Source: Rhodoferax sp. (GTDB lineage Bacteria; Pseudomonadota; Gammaproteobacteria; Burkholderiales; Burkholderiaceae_C). Taken from it: a stretch of 39,606 nucleotides of DNA. The stretch covers positions 1-39,606 of the forward strand of contig NZ_JANXUQ010000295.1 in assembly GCF_025356155.1 (NCBI RefSeq), given 5' to 3'. Both the position numbers and the translations under genes were made by a program. Under the pieces are notes generated by a model, which saw only the letters and a program-made list of their open reading frames with translations, made no database searches and had not been told where the DNA came from. Shown here piece after piece: positions 17,254 to 26,221 of the stretch (within the stretch, counting starts at the first letter, position 1; every line of letters starts with the position of its first letter).

Positions 17254-19580
17254 GTGCCAAGCTTAACGGACTGCAGGGGTACCACCACGGTGTCAATCTC
17301 CTGGCTGATGGCGAGCCGCGTTAACCAGGGCCCCACATCCTGGATCTGCAGGGGTTTGGAGTACAAATAGCCTTGCAATTCGCTACAGCCTGCGTCCCGC
17401 GCCGTCGCCGCCTGGGCCAGCGTTTCCACGCCCTCGGCCACAACGTGCAGGTGCAGCGCCTCGGCCAGTTGGCAGATGGCGCGCACCACAGCCACCGCGT
17501 CGGGCGACGGCAACGGGTCGATCAGCCCCCGGTCGATCTTGACCGTGTGCAGGCGCAGACTGCGCAGCATGTTCAGCGACGAAAAACCGGTACCAAAATC
17601 GTCCATGGCCACATGCACACCCATGGCACGCAACTGCTCCACCTGGGCTGTGGTCTGCTCCAGGTTTTGCATGGCTGAGCTCTCGGTAATCTCCAGCGTC
17701 AGCCAGCGCGCCTCCACGCCGCACGATTGCAGCGTGCTGGCCACCAACTGCGGAAAGCGAGGGTCCAGCATTTGCAATGGCGACACATTCACCGCCACCG
17801 GCACGCAGTGTGTGAACTGGGTCTGCCACTGCGCAATCTGCTGGCAGGCCTGCTTCAACAGAGCCGTGCCCAACACACCAATCAAGCCGGTGCGTTCGGC
17901 TGCCGCAATGAATTCAATGGGGTTCACACTGCCAACTGTAGGGCGGTTCCAGCGGGCCAGGGCCTCCAGGCTGGTCAAGCGGCCGGTGCGGGCATCCACT
18001 TTAGGCTGATAGACCAGGTGAAACTCGGCGCGCTCGATACCGGCGCGCAGAGCCTGCTCTTGCTCCAGCGCGTTGCTGGAGCCCCGCTCGAAAGCCTTTT
18101 CGGCCAGCATGTGTGAGGTGCCGGGCGTGCGCTTGGCAACATGCATGGCCGCATTGGCAGCACGTAACAGCGAGTCTGCATCACGCGCGCTATTGGGGTA
18201 CAACGCAATGCCCAGCGATGCATCCAGAAAAAATTCCTGGCCCGCCACCAACAGGGGCTTGGCCAGCAACTGCCGCACGCGGGTGACCATGTCCACCGCC
18301 GTATCGCCATTACCTGTGGATGCCGTCACCAGCGCAAATTCATCACCAGCCAGGCGCATCACCTCACATTCGGCATCCATAGTCGTGCGTAACGCCTGCC
18401 CCATGGTCCGCAACACATCATCCCCCATGGAATGGCCATGCGCTTCGTTGAACAGCTTGAAGCGGTCGATGTTCATTAGTACCAATACGAAACGCTGTAG
18501 CGGCTCCAGTGGCATGCAGCGTTTGCGCAGGCTCTCGATCAATGCGGTGCGGTTCGGTAAACCCGTGAGTTCGTCATGCAGAGCCTGGTGGATCAAGGCC
18601 TGGGTGGCTTCGTGGCGGGCCGTGTCGTCTGTGATCAACACCTGCACGGCGGGCGTGCCGTCCCACTCAGTGCAAAAGTAGTGGAAGCTCAACCACATGG
18701 GTGTGCCGTCGGCGCGGTGGCGCAGGGCTCCGTAACCCGCGTCTTCTTGCAGCCCGCTCTGGATGCGGCGCAAAATTTCTCCGACCCTGGCCCGCTCCGC
18801 CTTGGGTATGGTTTTGGCAACGGTAGCCACGCGCAACTCGGCCAGGCTGCGCACGCCATAGATCGCCAGAACAGCAGGGTTCGCATACACGATGCTGGCG
18901 TCACCCAGGCTGATCATGATGCCCTGGTGCGATCGCTCGGCCAAGCGCTCAAAACGGCTTTGCAATTTGCGCGTAGCCAGCGTACCGCGATCCAACGCGG
19001 CATATAACAAAACCAGCCCCAGGGTGATGCGCAGCAGTGCCCCCAGCGTGGCCAGCAGTTCCGCACCTGCGTCCTGGTAGGCCACGTAAATGAACTGGAT
19101 GAGGCCCAACGCGACCAACAGCGGCCCGACCAGTTTTTCGGAGCTGTACCGGTTTGTATTGGCGTTCCACAACCAGTAGCTGCAGACTAACCCCAATACC
19201 GTGTTGATGGTGGCCATGCTGGCCTGGCCGACGCGGGGGCCGCCCAAAAAAACAGCTGCGGCGTTGACCAGCGACAGCACCAACACACTCACCCACATGG
19301 ACTTGGGTGGCAGGGTTCGGTGGGCTAAATGCGCAGCGCCGACCAGCAGCAAGGTGGAATAGCCGCCAGCCACCACCGCCAGCGCGAAATTACCCAGGGT
19401 TTCGCCGGACGGCCCGCCATGCACCTTGAGCCAATAGGTCAACGGCACCAGCAACTGCACCAGGTTTGCCCAGCCTATGTAGCGGGTAAAGCTCTGTGTA
19501 CGGTCACGCCGCCACACCAGCACCAGTGCACAACCCATGATAAGGCTGACAGCGGCGTTGATGATCAGGACAAAGTGCAT
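17250..19580 (-). CDS. Membrane-bound PAS-GGDEF-EAL c-di-GMP signalling protein
   Basis: ATG 19580 was preferred to the in-frame TTG at 19601, giving 776 residues. An N-terminal block of about six or seven membrane helices spans 1-200. A PAS-like domain follows at about 212-325 (GIMISLGDASIVYANPAVLAIYG), then a GGDEF domain at about 335-500 and an EAL domain at about 515-755. The GGDEF signature is AGDEF (411-415), with no RxxD inhibitory site before it. EAL residues look intact (EALARWNRP, EITES, DDFGTGFSSL, KIDRGL, AEGVET). Phosphodiesterase activity is likely and cyclase activity uncertain. It sits between the M16 pair and rsmD and overlaps the latter. Confidence 0.92.
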   Translation of the reverse strand: MHFVLIINAAVSLIMGCALVLVWRRDRTQSFTRYIGWANLVQLLVPLTYWLKVHGGPSGETLGNFALAVVAGGYSTLLLVGAAHLAHRTLPPKSMWVSVLVLSLVNAAAVFLGGPRVGQASMATINTVLGLVCSYWLWNANTNRYSSEKLVGPLLVALGLIQFIYVAYQDAGAELLATLGALLRITLGLVLLYAALDRGTLATRKLQSRFERLAERSHQGIMISLGDASIVYANPAVLAIYGVRSLAELRVATVAKTIPKAERARVGEILRRIQSGLQEDAGYGALRHRADGTPMWLSFHYFCTEWDGTPAVQVLITDDTARHEATQALIHQALHDELTGLPNRTALIESLRKRCMPLEPLQRFVLVLMNIDRFKLFNEAHGHSMGDDVLRTMGQALRTTMDAECEVMRLAGDEFALVTASTGNGDTAVDMVTRVRQLLAKPLLVAGQEFFLDASLGIALYPNSARDADSLLRAANAAMHVAKRTPGTSHMLAEKAFERGSSNALEQEQALRAGIERAEFHLVYQPKVDARTGRLTSLEALARWNRPTVGSVNPIEFIAAAERTGLIGVLGTALLKQACQQIAQWQTQFTHCVPVAVNVSPLQMLDPRFPQLVASTLQSCGVEARWLTLEITESSAMQNLEQTTAQVEQLRAMGVHVAMDDFGTGFSSLNMLRSLRLHTVKIDRGLIDPLPSPDAVAVVRAICQLAEALHLHVVAEGVETLAQAATARDAGCSELQGYLYSKPLQIQDVGPWLTRLAISQEIDTVVVPLQSVKLGT

Positions 19581-19675
19581 CGTGGCGAGACCTTGGAACA
19601 AGTTGTTACATTGTGCGACTTGCCCGGCTGCTTATACCGACTCAATCGCACGGGGATACCCTAATCGTGCGGAAT

Positions 19676-21022
19676 TCATTCGTTCCCTCCAAGCAATACG
19701 GTGATCATGCGGTCTGGCTGCAGTTTGCGGGCGAATGCTGCGCGTAAGTCCGCGGTACTCAAGCGCTGCACCTGCTGGGTCCAGGTATTCAGATAGTCCA
19801 GCGGGAGGCTATTCCAGGCGATGCCGGCCACGTTTTCCAGCAGCTTCTGGTTGCCGTCCAGCAGCAGCGGGAAGCCGCCTATCAGGTGGTCCTTTGCGGC
19901 CTGCAGTTCGGCCTCGGTAGGGCCGTCTTTCACGAACGTGGTCAATACCTCACGCGCCACCTGAAGGGCCTGGCTGGCTTGGTCCGGGCGGGTCTGCAAG
20001 CTGATGACGAAGGCCCCAGCGTGCAGGCCCGGCGCAAACTGGCTGTCCACGCTGTAGCTCAGGCCACGCTGTTCCCGCACCGCCTGGGTCAGGCGCGACG
20101 TAAAACCACCGCCACCCAGGATGTGGTTGCCCACCAGCAGCGCGAAGTGGTCCGGGTCACTGCGGGCATAACCGGGCTGGCCGATCAGCAGGTGGGCCTG
20201 AGCGGATACGAAGGCCACGGTTTTTTCTTGTGCCGACTGCAGCGGCTGTACCTCGGCAACCGCTGGCAGCGCGAAGCAGCCACCGCTGGGCAGACGCGCC
20301 AATAGCCGGGTCACCAGCGCGTCCGTCTGGGCCTGGTTCAGCGCGCCGACCACACTCACCTTGGCATAACAGGGCCGCAGCGTGCGGGCATGCAAGACGG
20401 CCATGTCTTGCACGCTGATGCGTTTGAGCGATGCCTCGGTCAGCTCGGCGCCATAGGGGTGGCTACCGTATACAGCGCGGTTGAATGCACGCGCGGCCTG
20501 CGTCGCGGGGCGGGTGTCCGACTCACGTAGCGCCGCTATCCATTTCACGCGATCGCGTTGCCAGATGGCTGCGGGGAAAGCGGGCTCAGCCAACTGGCGC
20601 GCCGCCAACGCCACCGCCTTGGCCAGCAGTTCGGGGTCGGTCAACGAACGCAGAGAGACACTGAGGCGGTCCGCACCAACGCCGGCCGAGAATGCGGCAC
20701 CCAGGTCGGCCCAGGCTTCGCCCAGAGCGTTTTCATCCAACGCCTTGTCGCGCCCACTGGCCCGCACACCGTCCGCCAAAGACCCCGCCATCAGGCTGGC
20801 CAGCCCCGCCTTGCCCACCGGGTCGCGGCGGCTACCCGCATCAAACTCCAGGCGCACATCGACCATGGGAATGGCCGGGCTTTGCACCAAAAAAACCTGC
20901 GCACCTGAAGGCTGTGTCCAATGGTCTATGGGTATGCCCGCGACGGCAGAGCTTGAGAGAAATAGGCCGATAGCCCTCGCAAACATTGCGCGAGTAGCTA
21001 TTTTTTTGATAGCAAACATCAT
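19676..21022 (-). CDS. M16B family peptidase-like protein lacking the zinc motif
   Basis: The 448-residue exported protein shows the M16 fold: GLASLMAGSLADG, AFNRAVYGSHPYG, GGGFTSRLTQAVREQRGLSYSV near 320-341 and a C-terminal AFARKLQPDRMITVLLGG. The HxxEH zinc site is absent, so it is probably the non-catalytic partner of the M16 protein encoded just upstream, which keeps it. The N-terminal signal peptide (MMFAIKKIATRAMFARAIGLFLSSSAVAG) is encoded almost wholly by a copy of the dispersed repeat. The gap to the partner gene is only 6 bp. Such paired periplasmic M16 genes near ftsY/rsmD are common in this order. Confidence 0.92.
   Translation of the reverse strand: MMFAIKKIATRAMFARAIGLFLSSSAVAGIPIDHWTQPSGAQVFLVQSPAIPMVDVRLEFDAGSRRDPVGKAGLASLMAGSLADGVRASGRDKALDENALGEAWADLGAAFSAGVGADRLSVSLRSLTDPELLAKAVALAARQLAEPAFPAAIWQRDRVKWIAALRESDTRPATQAARAFNRAVYGSHPYGAELTEASLKRISVQDMAVLHARTLRPCYAKVSVVGALNQAQTDALVTRLLARLPSGGCFALPAVAEVQPLQSAQEKTVAFVSAQAHLLIGQPGYARSDPDHFALLVGNHILGGGGFTSRLTQAVREQRGLSYSVDSQFAPGLHAGAFVISLQTRPDQASQALQVAREVLTTFVKDGPTEAELQAAKDHLIGGFPLLLDGNQKLLENVAGIAWNSLPLDYLNTWTQQVQRLSTADLRAAFARKLQPDRMITVLLGGNE
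20951..21013 (-). repeat. Dispersed AT-rich repeat, copy D, inside the M16B gene
   Basis: On the minus strand: GCTATCAAAAAAATAGC, the 16-base spacer, GCGAGGGCT, then GGCCTATTTCTCT. It is read in the same frame as copies B and C and encodes AIKKIATRAMFARAIGLFLSS, most of the signal peptide. Confidence 0.85.
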
Positions 21023-21028
21023 ATCTCT

Positions 21029-22549
21029 CTAATGCCGGGAACCGGCCACGGGCTGGCGCGGCGTGCGGTTTTTGTCTATGGGCTGTGGCAGCAGCGTGGC
21101 CACCGTCAGGGCGTCGTCTCCAAAGTAGCGTGCGGCCACGGTCTGCACCTGGGCGGCGGTGACGGTACGCAGGCGTGCGATCAAGCGTTCATCGCTGTCC
21201 AGGCCAAAGCCCTGGATCCAGTTCTGGCCCAGCGACTGGGCCTGGTTGAAGACGCTGTCGCGCTTGTAGACCTCACCAGCCATCCACTGCACCTTGACCC
21301 GCCGCAACTCCGCCGCGTTGACACCCTCGCGCGCCACGCGGGCCAGCTCCGCGCGCAAGGCCCGCTCCACCTGGGCACTGGTCTTGCCGGGGGACGGCAC
21401 GCCAAATACCGTGAACAGTTGCGGGCCGCGCCCGGCCAGCCCATAGCTGGCGCCCGCGTTGTCTGCCACATGGCCTTGGGCCTGCGTCAGCGCGCGCTCC
21501 AGGCGGGCGCCGTCGTAACCAGACAGCAGCGCGGCCAGCACCGTCAGCGCTAGCGCGTCTTCGTCTGCGCCAGTGCCGCCAGGCGATGCGCCCTCGCCCG
21601 CCAGCCCAGCAGGGCTCAAGGCCGGCACCTTGAAGGCCAGGGCCACATAGGCTTGCTCGGCCGGGGCCTTGAAATCCAGGCGGCGAATGCCGGCCTGCGT
21701 CGGCTCGTCGCGCGGCTTGCGGGTGGGCACGGGGCGCTGGGGGATGCTGCCGTAGGTTTGCTCCGCCCAGGTGCGGACCTGGGTCGCGTCCACATCACCC
21801 GCAACGATGACCACGGCGTTGGCCGGTGTGTACCAGCGCTGGTAAAAGGCGCGCGCATCTACGGCCGTCATCGCGTCCAGATCACTCATCCAGCCCACGG
21901 TCGGGCGGCGGTAGGGATGGGCCAGGTAGATGGTGGCCTCCATGGCCTCCTCCAGGCGGGCATGGGGTTCATCTTCTGTGCGCAGGCGGCGCTCTTCCTT
22001 GACGACTTCCAGCTCCTTGGCGAACACGGCGTCGCTCCATTGGGTGTTGGCAAAGCGGTCGGCCTCCAGCTTCATCATCTGTTCCAGCCGGTTGGCTGGA
22101 ATCTGCTGGTAGAAGCCGGTGTAATCCCTGCTGGTGAAGGCGTTTTCCACGCCACCCAGCGCCGCAACCCGGCGTGAAAATTCACCCTCAGGCACCGTGG
22201 GTGTGCCCTTGAACAGCATGTGCTCCAGCACGTGGGCCACGCCAGTCGTGCCATCCACCTCGTCCATGGAGCCCACACGCACCCACACCATGTTGACGGC
22301 AGTGGGCGCACGGTGGTCGGTCTTGACGATCAGGGTCATGCCGTTTTGCAGCGTGAATTGCTGCACGTCGGCTGCGGATGTATCTGCTGTGGGCACTGCG
22401 ATGGGTGCAGGTGCGGCCGCCCAAGAGGGATTGATACACCACAGGCCTAGCGCCAATAGCAGAGGTACAACGGGGAACATGGATGGTCGGTGGAGGGTGC
22501 GCAAAGGGGAATCCATGGGTCGTAAGGCACGTGTGGGGAGGTGTTTCAT
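21029..22549 (-). CDS. Zinc peptidase of the M16 family (catalytic partner)
   Basis: This exported M16 (pitrilysin/processing-peptidase-like) protease has the inverted zinc motif HVLEH at 106-110. The distal Glu lies about 75 residues on (EVVKEERR, near 185), with AFTSRDYTGFY between. A C-terminal M16 half includes GYDGARLERAL. The frame is open far upstream to 23581, but that part is antisense to ftsY. ATG 22549 is chosen because GAGG lies six bases before it; ATGs at 22516 and 22480 also precede a good signal peptide (MFPVVPLLLALGLWCINPSWAAA). From 22549 it is 506 residues. It is divergent from ftsY with only 28 bp between starts, so promoters must overlap coding sequence. Confidence 0.92.
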   Translation of the reverse strand: MKHLPTRALRPMDSPLRTLHRPSMFPVVPLLLALGLWCINPSWAAAPAPIAVPTADTSAADVQQFTLQNGMTLIVKTDHRAPTAVNMVWVRVGSMDEVDGTTGVAHVLEHMLFKGTPTVPEGEFSRRVAALGGVENAFTSRDYTGFYQQIPANRLEQMMKLEADRFANTQWSDAVFAKELEVVKEERRLRTEDEPHARLEEAMEATIYLAHPYRRPTVGWMSDLDAMTAVDARAFYQRWYTPANAVVIVAGDVDATQVRTWAEQTYGSIPQRPVPTRKPRDEPTQAGIRRLDFKAPAEQAYVALAFKVPALSPAGLAGEGASPGGTGADEDALALTVLAALLSGYDGARLERALTQAQGHVADNAGASYGLAGRGPQLFTVFGVPSPGKTSAQVERALRAELARVAREGVNAAELRRVKVQWMAGEVYKRDSVFNQAQSLGQNWIQGFGLDSDERLIARLRTVTAAQVQTVAARYFGDDALTVATLLPQPIDKNRTPRQPVAGSRH

Positions 22550-22577
22550 AGAATGCCTCATTCTAAGAACCCCGCAC

Positions 22578-23687
22578 ATGTTCAGTTTTTTCAAAAAGAA
22601 ACCCCCTACTCCCCCGGCCCCAACCCCTGTTGTGGAACCGACTGCGCCATTTTCTGCACCTCCTGGAGGCCCCGCCCCAGCACCCAGCCCACGCCCCGGC
22701 TTTACCGCTCCCCCGACAGGGGGTTCGCTGATCGGCAGTGCGCTGGTCATTCCCATCGACATCCCCGAGCCGGGTGCCCCCCCGCCTGAGCGGCAAAAGT
22801 GGGTCGACAAGCTCAAGGCCAGCCTGGGCAAGACGGCGGGCAGCATCTCCACCGTGTTCGGCGGCTCGCTGATCGACGAGGCCTTGTACGAGAAGCTGGA
22901 AGACGCGCTGCTGATGGCCGACGCTGGCGTGCCCGCCACAGAGTTTTTGATTGCCGAGCTGCGCCGCAAGGTCAACGACAGCGGTGTGACCCACCCCATC
23001 GCGCTGAAGAACATCCTGATCGCCACGCTGACCGATTTGCTGCAGCCGCTGCAAAAGCCGCTGGTCATTGGCGAGCACAAGCCCACCGTCATCATGGTGG
23101 CGGGTGTCAATGGTGCAGGCAAGACCACATCCATCGGCAAGCTGACGCGGCATTTGTCCGAGCATGGTGCCAGTGTGCTGTTGGCCGCGGCGGACACTTT
23201 CCGTGCCGCGGCGCGCGAGCAGCTCAGTGTGTGGGCCGACCGCAACCTGGTGGAGATCGTCAGCCAGGAGGGCGGCGACCCAGCAGCCGTCAGTTTCGAT
23301 GCCGTCAGCGCCGGCAAGGCGCGGGGCAAGGATGTGGTGCTGATCGACACCGCCGGGCGCCTGCCCACGCAATTGCATTTGATGGAAGAGCTGAAGAAGA
23401 TCAAGCGTGTGATCCAGAAGGCCGACGGCACGGCTCCGCACGAAGTGTTGCTGGTCATAGACGGCAATACGGGCCAGAACGCGCTGACCCAGGTGCGCGC
23501 GTTTGACGACGCGCTGACGCTGACCGGGCTGATCATCACCAAGTTGGACGGCACGGCCAAGGGCGGCGTGATTGCGGCCATCGCGCGTGAGCGGCCTGTT
23601 CCGGTTTACTTCATTGGTGTCGGTGAAAAGCTGGAGGAGTTGGAGACGTTCAACGCGCGGGAGTTTGCGCAGGCACTGCTGGGGTAG
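22578..23687 (+). CDS. ftsY: Signal recognition particle receptor FtsY
   Basis: FtsY docks SRP-ribosome complexes at the membrane. ATG 22578 gives 369 residues, beginning MFSFFKKK. The usual acidic A domain is replaced by a Pro/Ala-rich segment of about 60 residues. The N domain starts around 72. The SRP GTPase G domain has GVNGAGKTTSIGKL (176-189), DTFRAAAREQL, DTAGRLP, TKLDGTAKGG and a C-terminal GVGEKLEELETFNAREFAQALLG. It is divergent from the M16 genes. Confidence 0.97.
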   Translation: MFSFFKKKPPTPPAPTPVVEPTAPFSAPPGGPAPAPSPRPGFTAPPTGGSLIGSALVIPIDIPEPGAPPPERQKWVDKLKASLGKTAGSISTVFGGSLIDEALYEKLEDALLMADAGVPATEFLIAELRRKVNDSGVTHPIALKNILIATLTDLLQPLQKPLVIGEHKPTVIMVAGVNGAGKTTSIGKLTRHLSEHGASVLLAAADTFRAAAREQLSVWADRNLVEIVSQEGGDPAAVSFDAVSAGKARGKDVVLIDTAGRLPTQLHLMEELKKIKRVIQKADGTAPHEVLLVIDGNTGQNALTQVRAFDDALTLTGLIITKLDGTAKGGVIAAIARERPVPVYFIGVGEKLEELETFNAREFAQALLG

Positions 23688-23787
23688 TCTCCTACGCTTC
23701 GAAGAGGCACGGATTCCAGTTACCGCCCACCGCAGAGCGACGCAAGCGGCCTTTGTTCCCCGATCGGGACAACCCACGCAACGCCGC

Positions 23788-23878
23788 ATCTGTCGGGTAG
23801 TGGGTTTTGCGCAGGTAAAGGAGGAGGCCATGCGTGCATGGCCGGGGGACACGGAGCAAAACCCGCTACCCGACAGAT
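23788..23878. repeat. Long inverted repeat with nested palindrome
   Basis: Arms of 23 bp at 23788-23810 and 23856-23878 are reverse complements with one mismatch; each has the CTGTCGGGTAG / CTACCCGACAG core. The 45-bp loop holds a perfect palindrome GGCCATGC-GT-GCATGGCC at 23826-23843. It fills most of the 249-bp gap between ftsY and the next gene. No gene is visible in that gap. It could act as a terminator for ftsY or be an interspersed palindromic element. Confidence 0.85.
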
Positions 23879-23936
23879 ACGCAACAGAGCCACCTTCGCA
23901 TTGCGGCTATCCTTCGCACACAAAAAGGAGACCGTG

Positions 23937-25037
23937 GTGAAAAAAATCTTAGCTACTTTGGCCGTCCTGCTGCTGGTCGCAGTAGCCTATCTTTTGCTGT
24001 GGCCAGTGCCCATTACACCGGTCGTCTTTAACCTGCAGCCAGCCCCCGGCTATGTGGGCCCGCACGCCGCCAATACCAAGCTGGCCAACCTTCAGATCAT
24101 CGATCTCCATGGGGAGGTAGGCCCCGAACACATCGCCATTGGCCCCGACGGCAAGCTCTACACCACGGTGGCCAGCGGCAATATTTTGCGCATGAACGCC
24201 GATGGGTCGGCGCAAGAGGTGTTTGCCAATACGGGCGGCCGGGTGCTGGGTTTTGATTTCGATGCGCAGGGCAATCTGATTGCCGCTGATGGCTACAAAG
24301 GCCTGCTATCCATCGCACAAGACCGCAAGATCACCGTGCTGGCCGATGCCGTGAATGGCCAGCCCCTGCTGTATGCCGATGCCGTGGTCGTAGCCAAGAG
24401 CGGCAAGCTGTATTTCAGCGATGCATCCGCGCACTTCGGCCCCAAGGACTGGGGCGGCACGTTTGAGGCCAGCGTGCTGGACATCATTGAAGGCGCCTCC
24501 ACTGGCCGCATTCTGGAATACGACCCCGCCACCAAGGCCACGCGTGTGGTGGCCCAAGGGTTCAGTTTTGCGAACGGCGTGGCGCTGAGCGCGGATGAGC
24601 AGTCCCTGTTGGTCAACGAGACGGGCAAGTTTCGCGTCTGGAAGATCGCCGTCACGGCCAGCAAGCTCGACATCGCGCAACCCAACCCGCTGGCCAGCGT
24701 GCTGCTGGACAACCTGCCCGGCTACCCCGACAACCTGATGCGTGGGCTGGACGGCAAGATCTGGCTGGGCCTGGCCAAGCCGCGCAACCCTACCGCCGAC
24801 AACATGGCCGACAAGCCCTGGCTGCGCCGCCTGACGTTGCGTCTGCCGCGCGCGCTGTGGCCGGTGCCCAAATCCTATGGCCACGTGATGGCGTTTACCG
24901 AAGACGGCAAGATAGTTGCCGACCTGCAAGACCCCACCGGCGCCTACCCTGAGACGACCGCTATCACCGAAACCCGGGACCGGCTCTACGTGCAAAGCCT
25001 GCACGCCCACGGCTTGGGCTGGTTGCCCAAGCAGTAG
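23937..25037 (+). CDS. Membrane-anchored strictosidine-synthase/SMP-30-like beta-propeller protein
   Basis: GTG 23937 was chosen because GGAG at 23927-23930 is six bases upstream; the longer frame has no such site. The 366-residue product has an N-terminal membrane segment (KKILATLAVLLLVAVAYLLLW). A six-bladed propeller of the strictosidine synthase/SMP-30 group follows, with GPEHIAIGPDGKLYTTV, YFSDASAHFG, GRILEYDPATK, FANGVALSADEQSLLVNET and LPGYPDNLMRGLDGKIWLGLA. Relatives are lactonases or esterases, but the substrate is unknown. It is probably periplasmic facing and co-transcribed with the DUF1569 gene 14 bp on. Confidence 0.87.
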   Translation: MKKILATLAVLLLVAVAYLLLWPVPITPVVFNLQPAPGYVGPHAANTKLANLQIIDLHGEVGPEHIAIGPDGKLYTTVASGNILRMNADGSAQEVFANTGGRVLGFDFDAQGNLIAADGYKGLLSIAQDRKITVLADAVNGQPLLYADAVVVAKSGKLYFSDASAHFGPKDWGGTFEASVLDIIEGASTGRILEYDPATKATRVVAQGFSFANGVALSADEQSLLVNETGKFRVWKIAVTASKLDIAQPNPLASVLLDNLPGYPDNLMRGLDGKIWLGLAKPRNPTADNMADKPWLRRLTLRLPRALWPVPKSYGHVMAFTEDGKIVADLQDPTGAYPETTAITETRDRLYVQSLHAHGLGWLPKQ

Positions 25038-25051
25038 CAGAACATTCCACC

Positions 25052-25609
25052 ATGCATACAACCCCACCCTCCCGCAGAATGTTTATCGTGACCACCGCAG
25101 CGGCGGGCATTGCCGTGGCCTCCACGTCGGCCTGCCAAAAGGCATCTGCGAGCGACCGCCAACTGGCCTTTGCATCATTCAGCGATGCCCAGCGCGAGCT
25201 GGATCGCCTGGGCAAAGCGGCCGCCCTGGCAACAACCGCGCACTGGTCCTGGGCCCAGACACTGGCCCACTGCGCGCAGAGCATCGAGTTCTCGCTGAGC
25301 GGATTTCCCGGCCCGAAGTCCCCGCTGTTCCAGAACACGGCGGGCGCGGTGGCCTTTCAGGTGTTCTCCTGGCGCGGGCGCATGAGCCACGACCTGGCAG
25401 AACCCATTCCGGGCGCACCGCCGCTGGACACCAGCAACGACGCCGCCCTGGCCATGGAGCGCTTACAGAAATCCATTGCAAATTTCCGCAAACGCACAGA
25501 GCCCCTGCACCCCCACTTTGCCTACGGAGCACTGAACAAGCCGTCCTACGAGCGTGCCCACGCCATGCACCTGGCCAACCACCTCTCAGGCTTCGATATC
25601 AAAGCCTGA
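25052..25609 (+). CDS. DUF1569 protein with Tat-type signal
   Basis: The 185-residue protein has a twin-arginine start (SRRMFIVTTAAAGIAVAST). TSAC at about residue 28 could be a lipobox, making it a Tat lipoprotein. The body matches DUF1569, a DinB-like helical family: HWSWAQTLAHCAQSIEFSLSGFPGPKSPLFQNTAG, AEPIPGAPPLD, PHFAYGALNKPSYERAHAMHLANHL, with several His that could bind a metal. Function is unknown. It is the second gene after the propeller protein and ends at a stem-loop. Confidence 0.87.
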   Translation: MHTTPPSRRMFIVTTAAAGIAVASTSACQKASASDRQLAFASFSDAQRELDRLGKAAALATTAHWSWAQTLAHCAQSIEFSLSGFPGPKSPLFQNTAGAVAFQVFSWRGRMSHDLAEPIPGAPPLDTSNDAALAMERLQKSIANFRKRTEPLHPHFAYGALNKPSYERAHAMHLANHLSGFDIKA

Positions 25610-25616
25610 GCAACCG

Positions 25617-25662
25617 TACCCTAAGCGCCACCGTCGCTTGGGTATCCGTTGTGTTTTAGTTT
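25617..25662 (+). terminator. Rho-independent terminator after the DUF1569 gene
   Basis: TACCC-T-AAGCG (25617-25627) pairs with CGCTTGGGTA (25635-25644), a 10-bp stem with a one-base bulge and 7-base loop. A T-rich run GTTGTGTTTTAGTTTTG follows. Confidence 0.7.
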
Positions 25663-25716
25663 TGTAAAGACGTGCCGACAGATAAAGGAAATCCACCATT
25701 TAATAGGCACAGTGGC

Positions 25717-26212
25717 GTGACGACATCCCTCTTACTCCAACGGCCGAGGACCCAGCTCCAACTGCTGCAGTGGAGCCAGCAACTGCAAAAGGTACGTTTC
25801 AACGAAATCGCGGCATTGCGCTTTTTATCCAATGCCCTGGTTTCCCTGCGGTACGCCAAGACCGACGCGCTGCGTCCCATAGGCCGTTACCTGATGGCGC
25901 ATGAAGGCATCTACGCGCTGTGCCTGGGCACCGTCTACATGCACGGCTTGCTGCCACGCGAACAAGAGGGCAGCCGGGCATGGCCATACAGCTCGCATTT
26001 GAGCTGCTGGACTGACCATCCACGACCTGCACCAGATGCTGCAAGCCAACCGCCACCTGGAAGAGATCGCCGGTCTGGCCCATGCCCCGCTGACCGTGCA
26101 GACGGTCAAGGACCTGGTCGCTCTGGGGGACCGGGCGCTGGAACAGGCCCGCCCCAAGGGAAAACGCGCCCACGCCGCCTTCATGGACAATGGAGGGTTA
26201 CGCAACCGAATC
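25717..26212 (+). pseudogene. Frameshifted gene for an unrecognised helical protein
   Basis: Plausible protein sequence runs through three frames in turn. Frame one, from GTG 25717, gives VTTSLLLQRPRTQLQLLQW and continues to about LLPREQEGSR near 25977. Frame two gives MAIQLAFELLD (25980-26012), then a stop. Frame three gives LTIHDLHQMLQANRHLEE, then VKDLVALGDRALEQARPKGK and DNGGLRNRIVHA, running in frame into the esterase. Beyond each switch point the abandoned frame turns into Pro/Arg/Gly-rich off-frame text. Two one-base losses would join the pieces into one Leu/Gln/Ala-rich, mostly helical protein of about 165 residues. I do not recognise the family. Sequencing error or a genuine pseudogene both fit. 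Confidence 0.5.
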
Positions 26213-26221
26213 GTCCACGCC

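Noticed and set aside
22550-23581. An open frame extending the M16 peptidase by more than 300 residues upstream
   Set aside because: The extension is entirely antisense to ftsY and the good signal peptide starts lie at 22480-22549.
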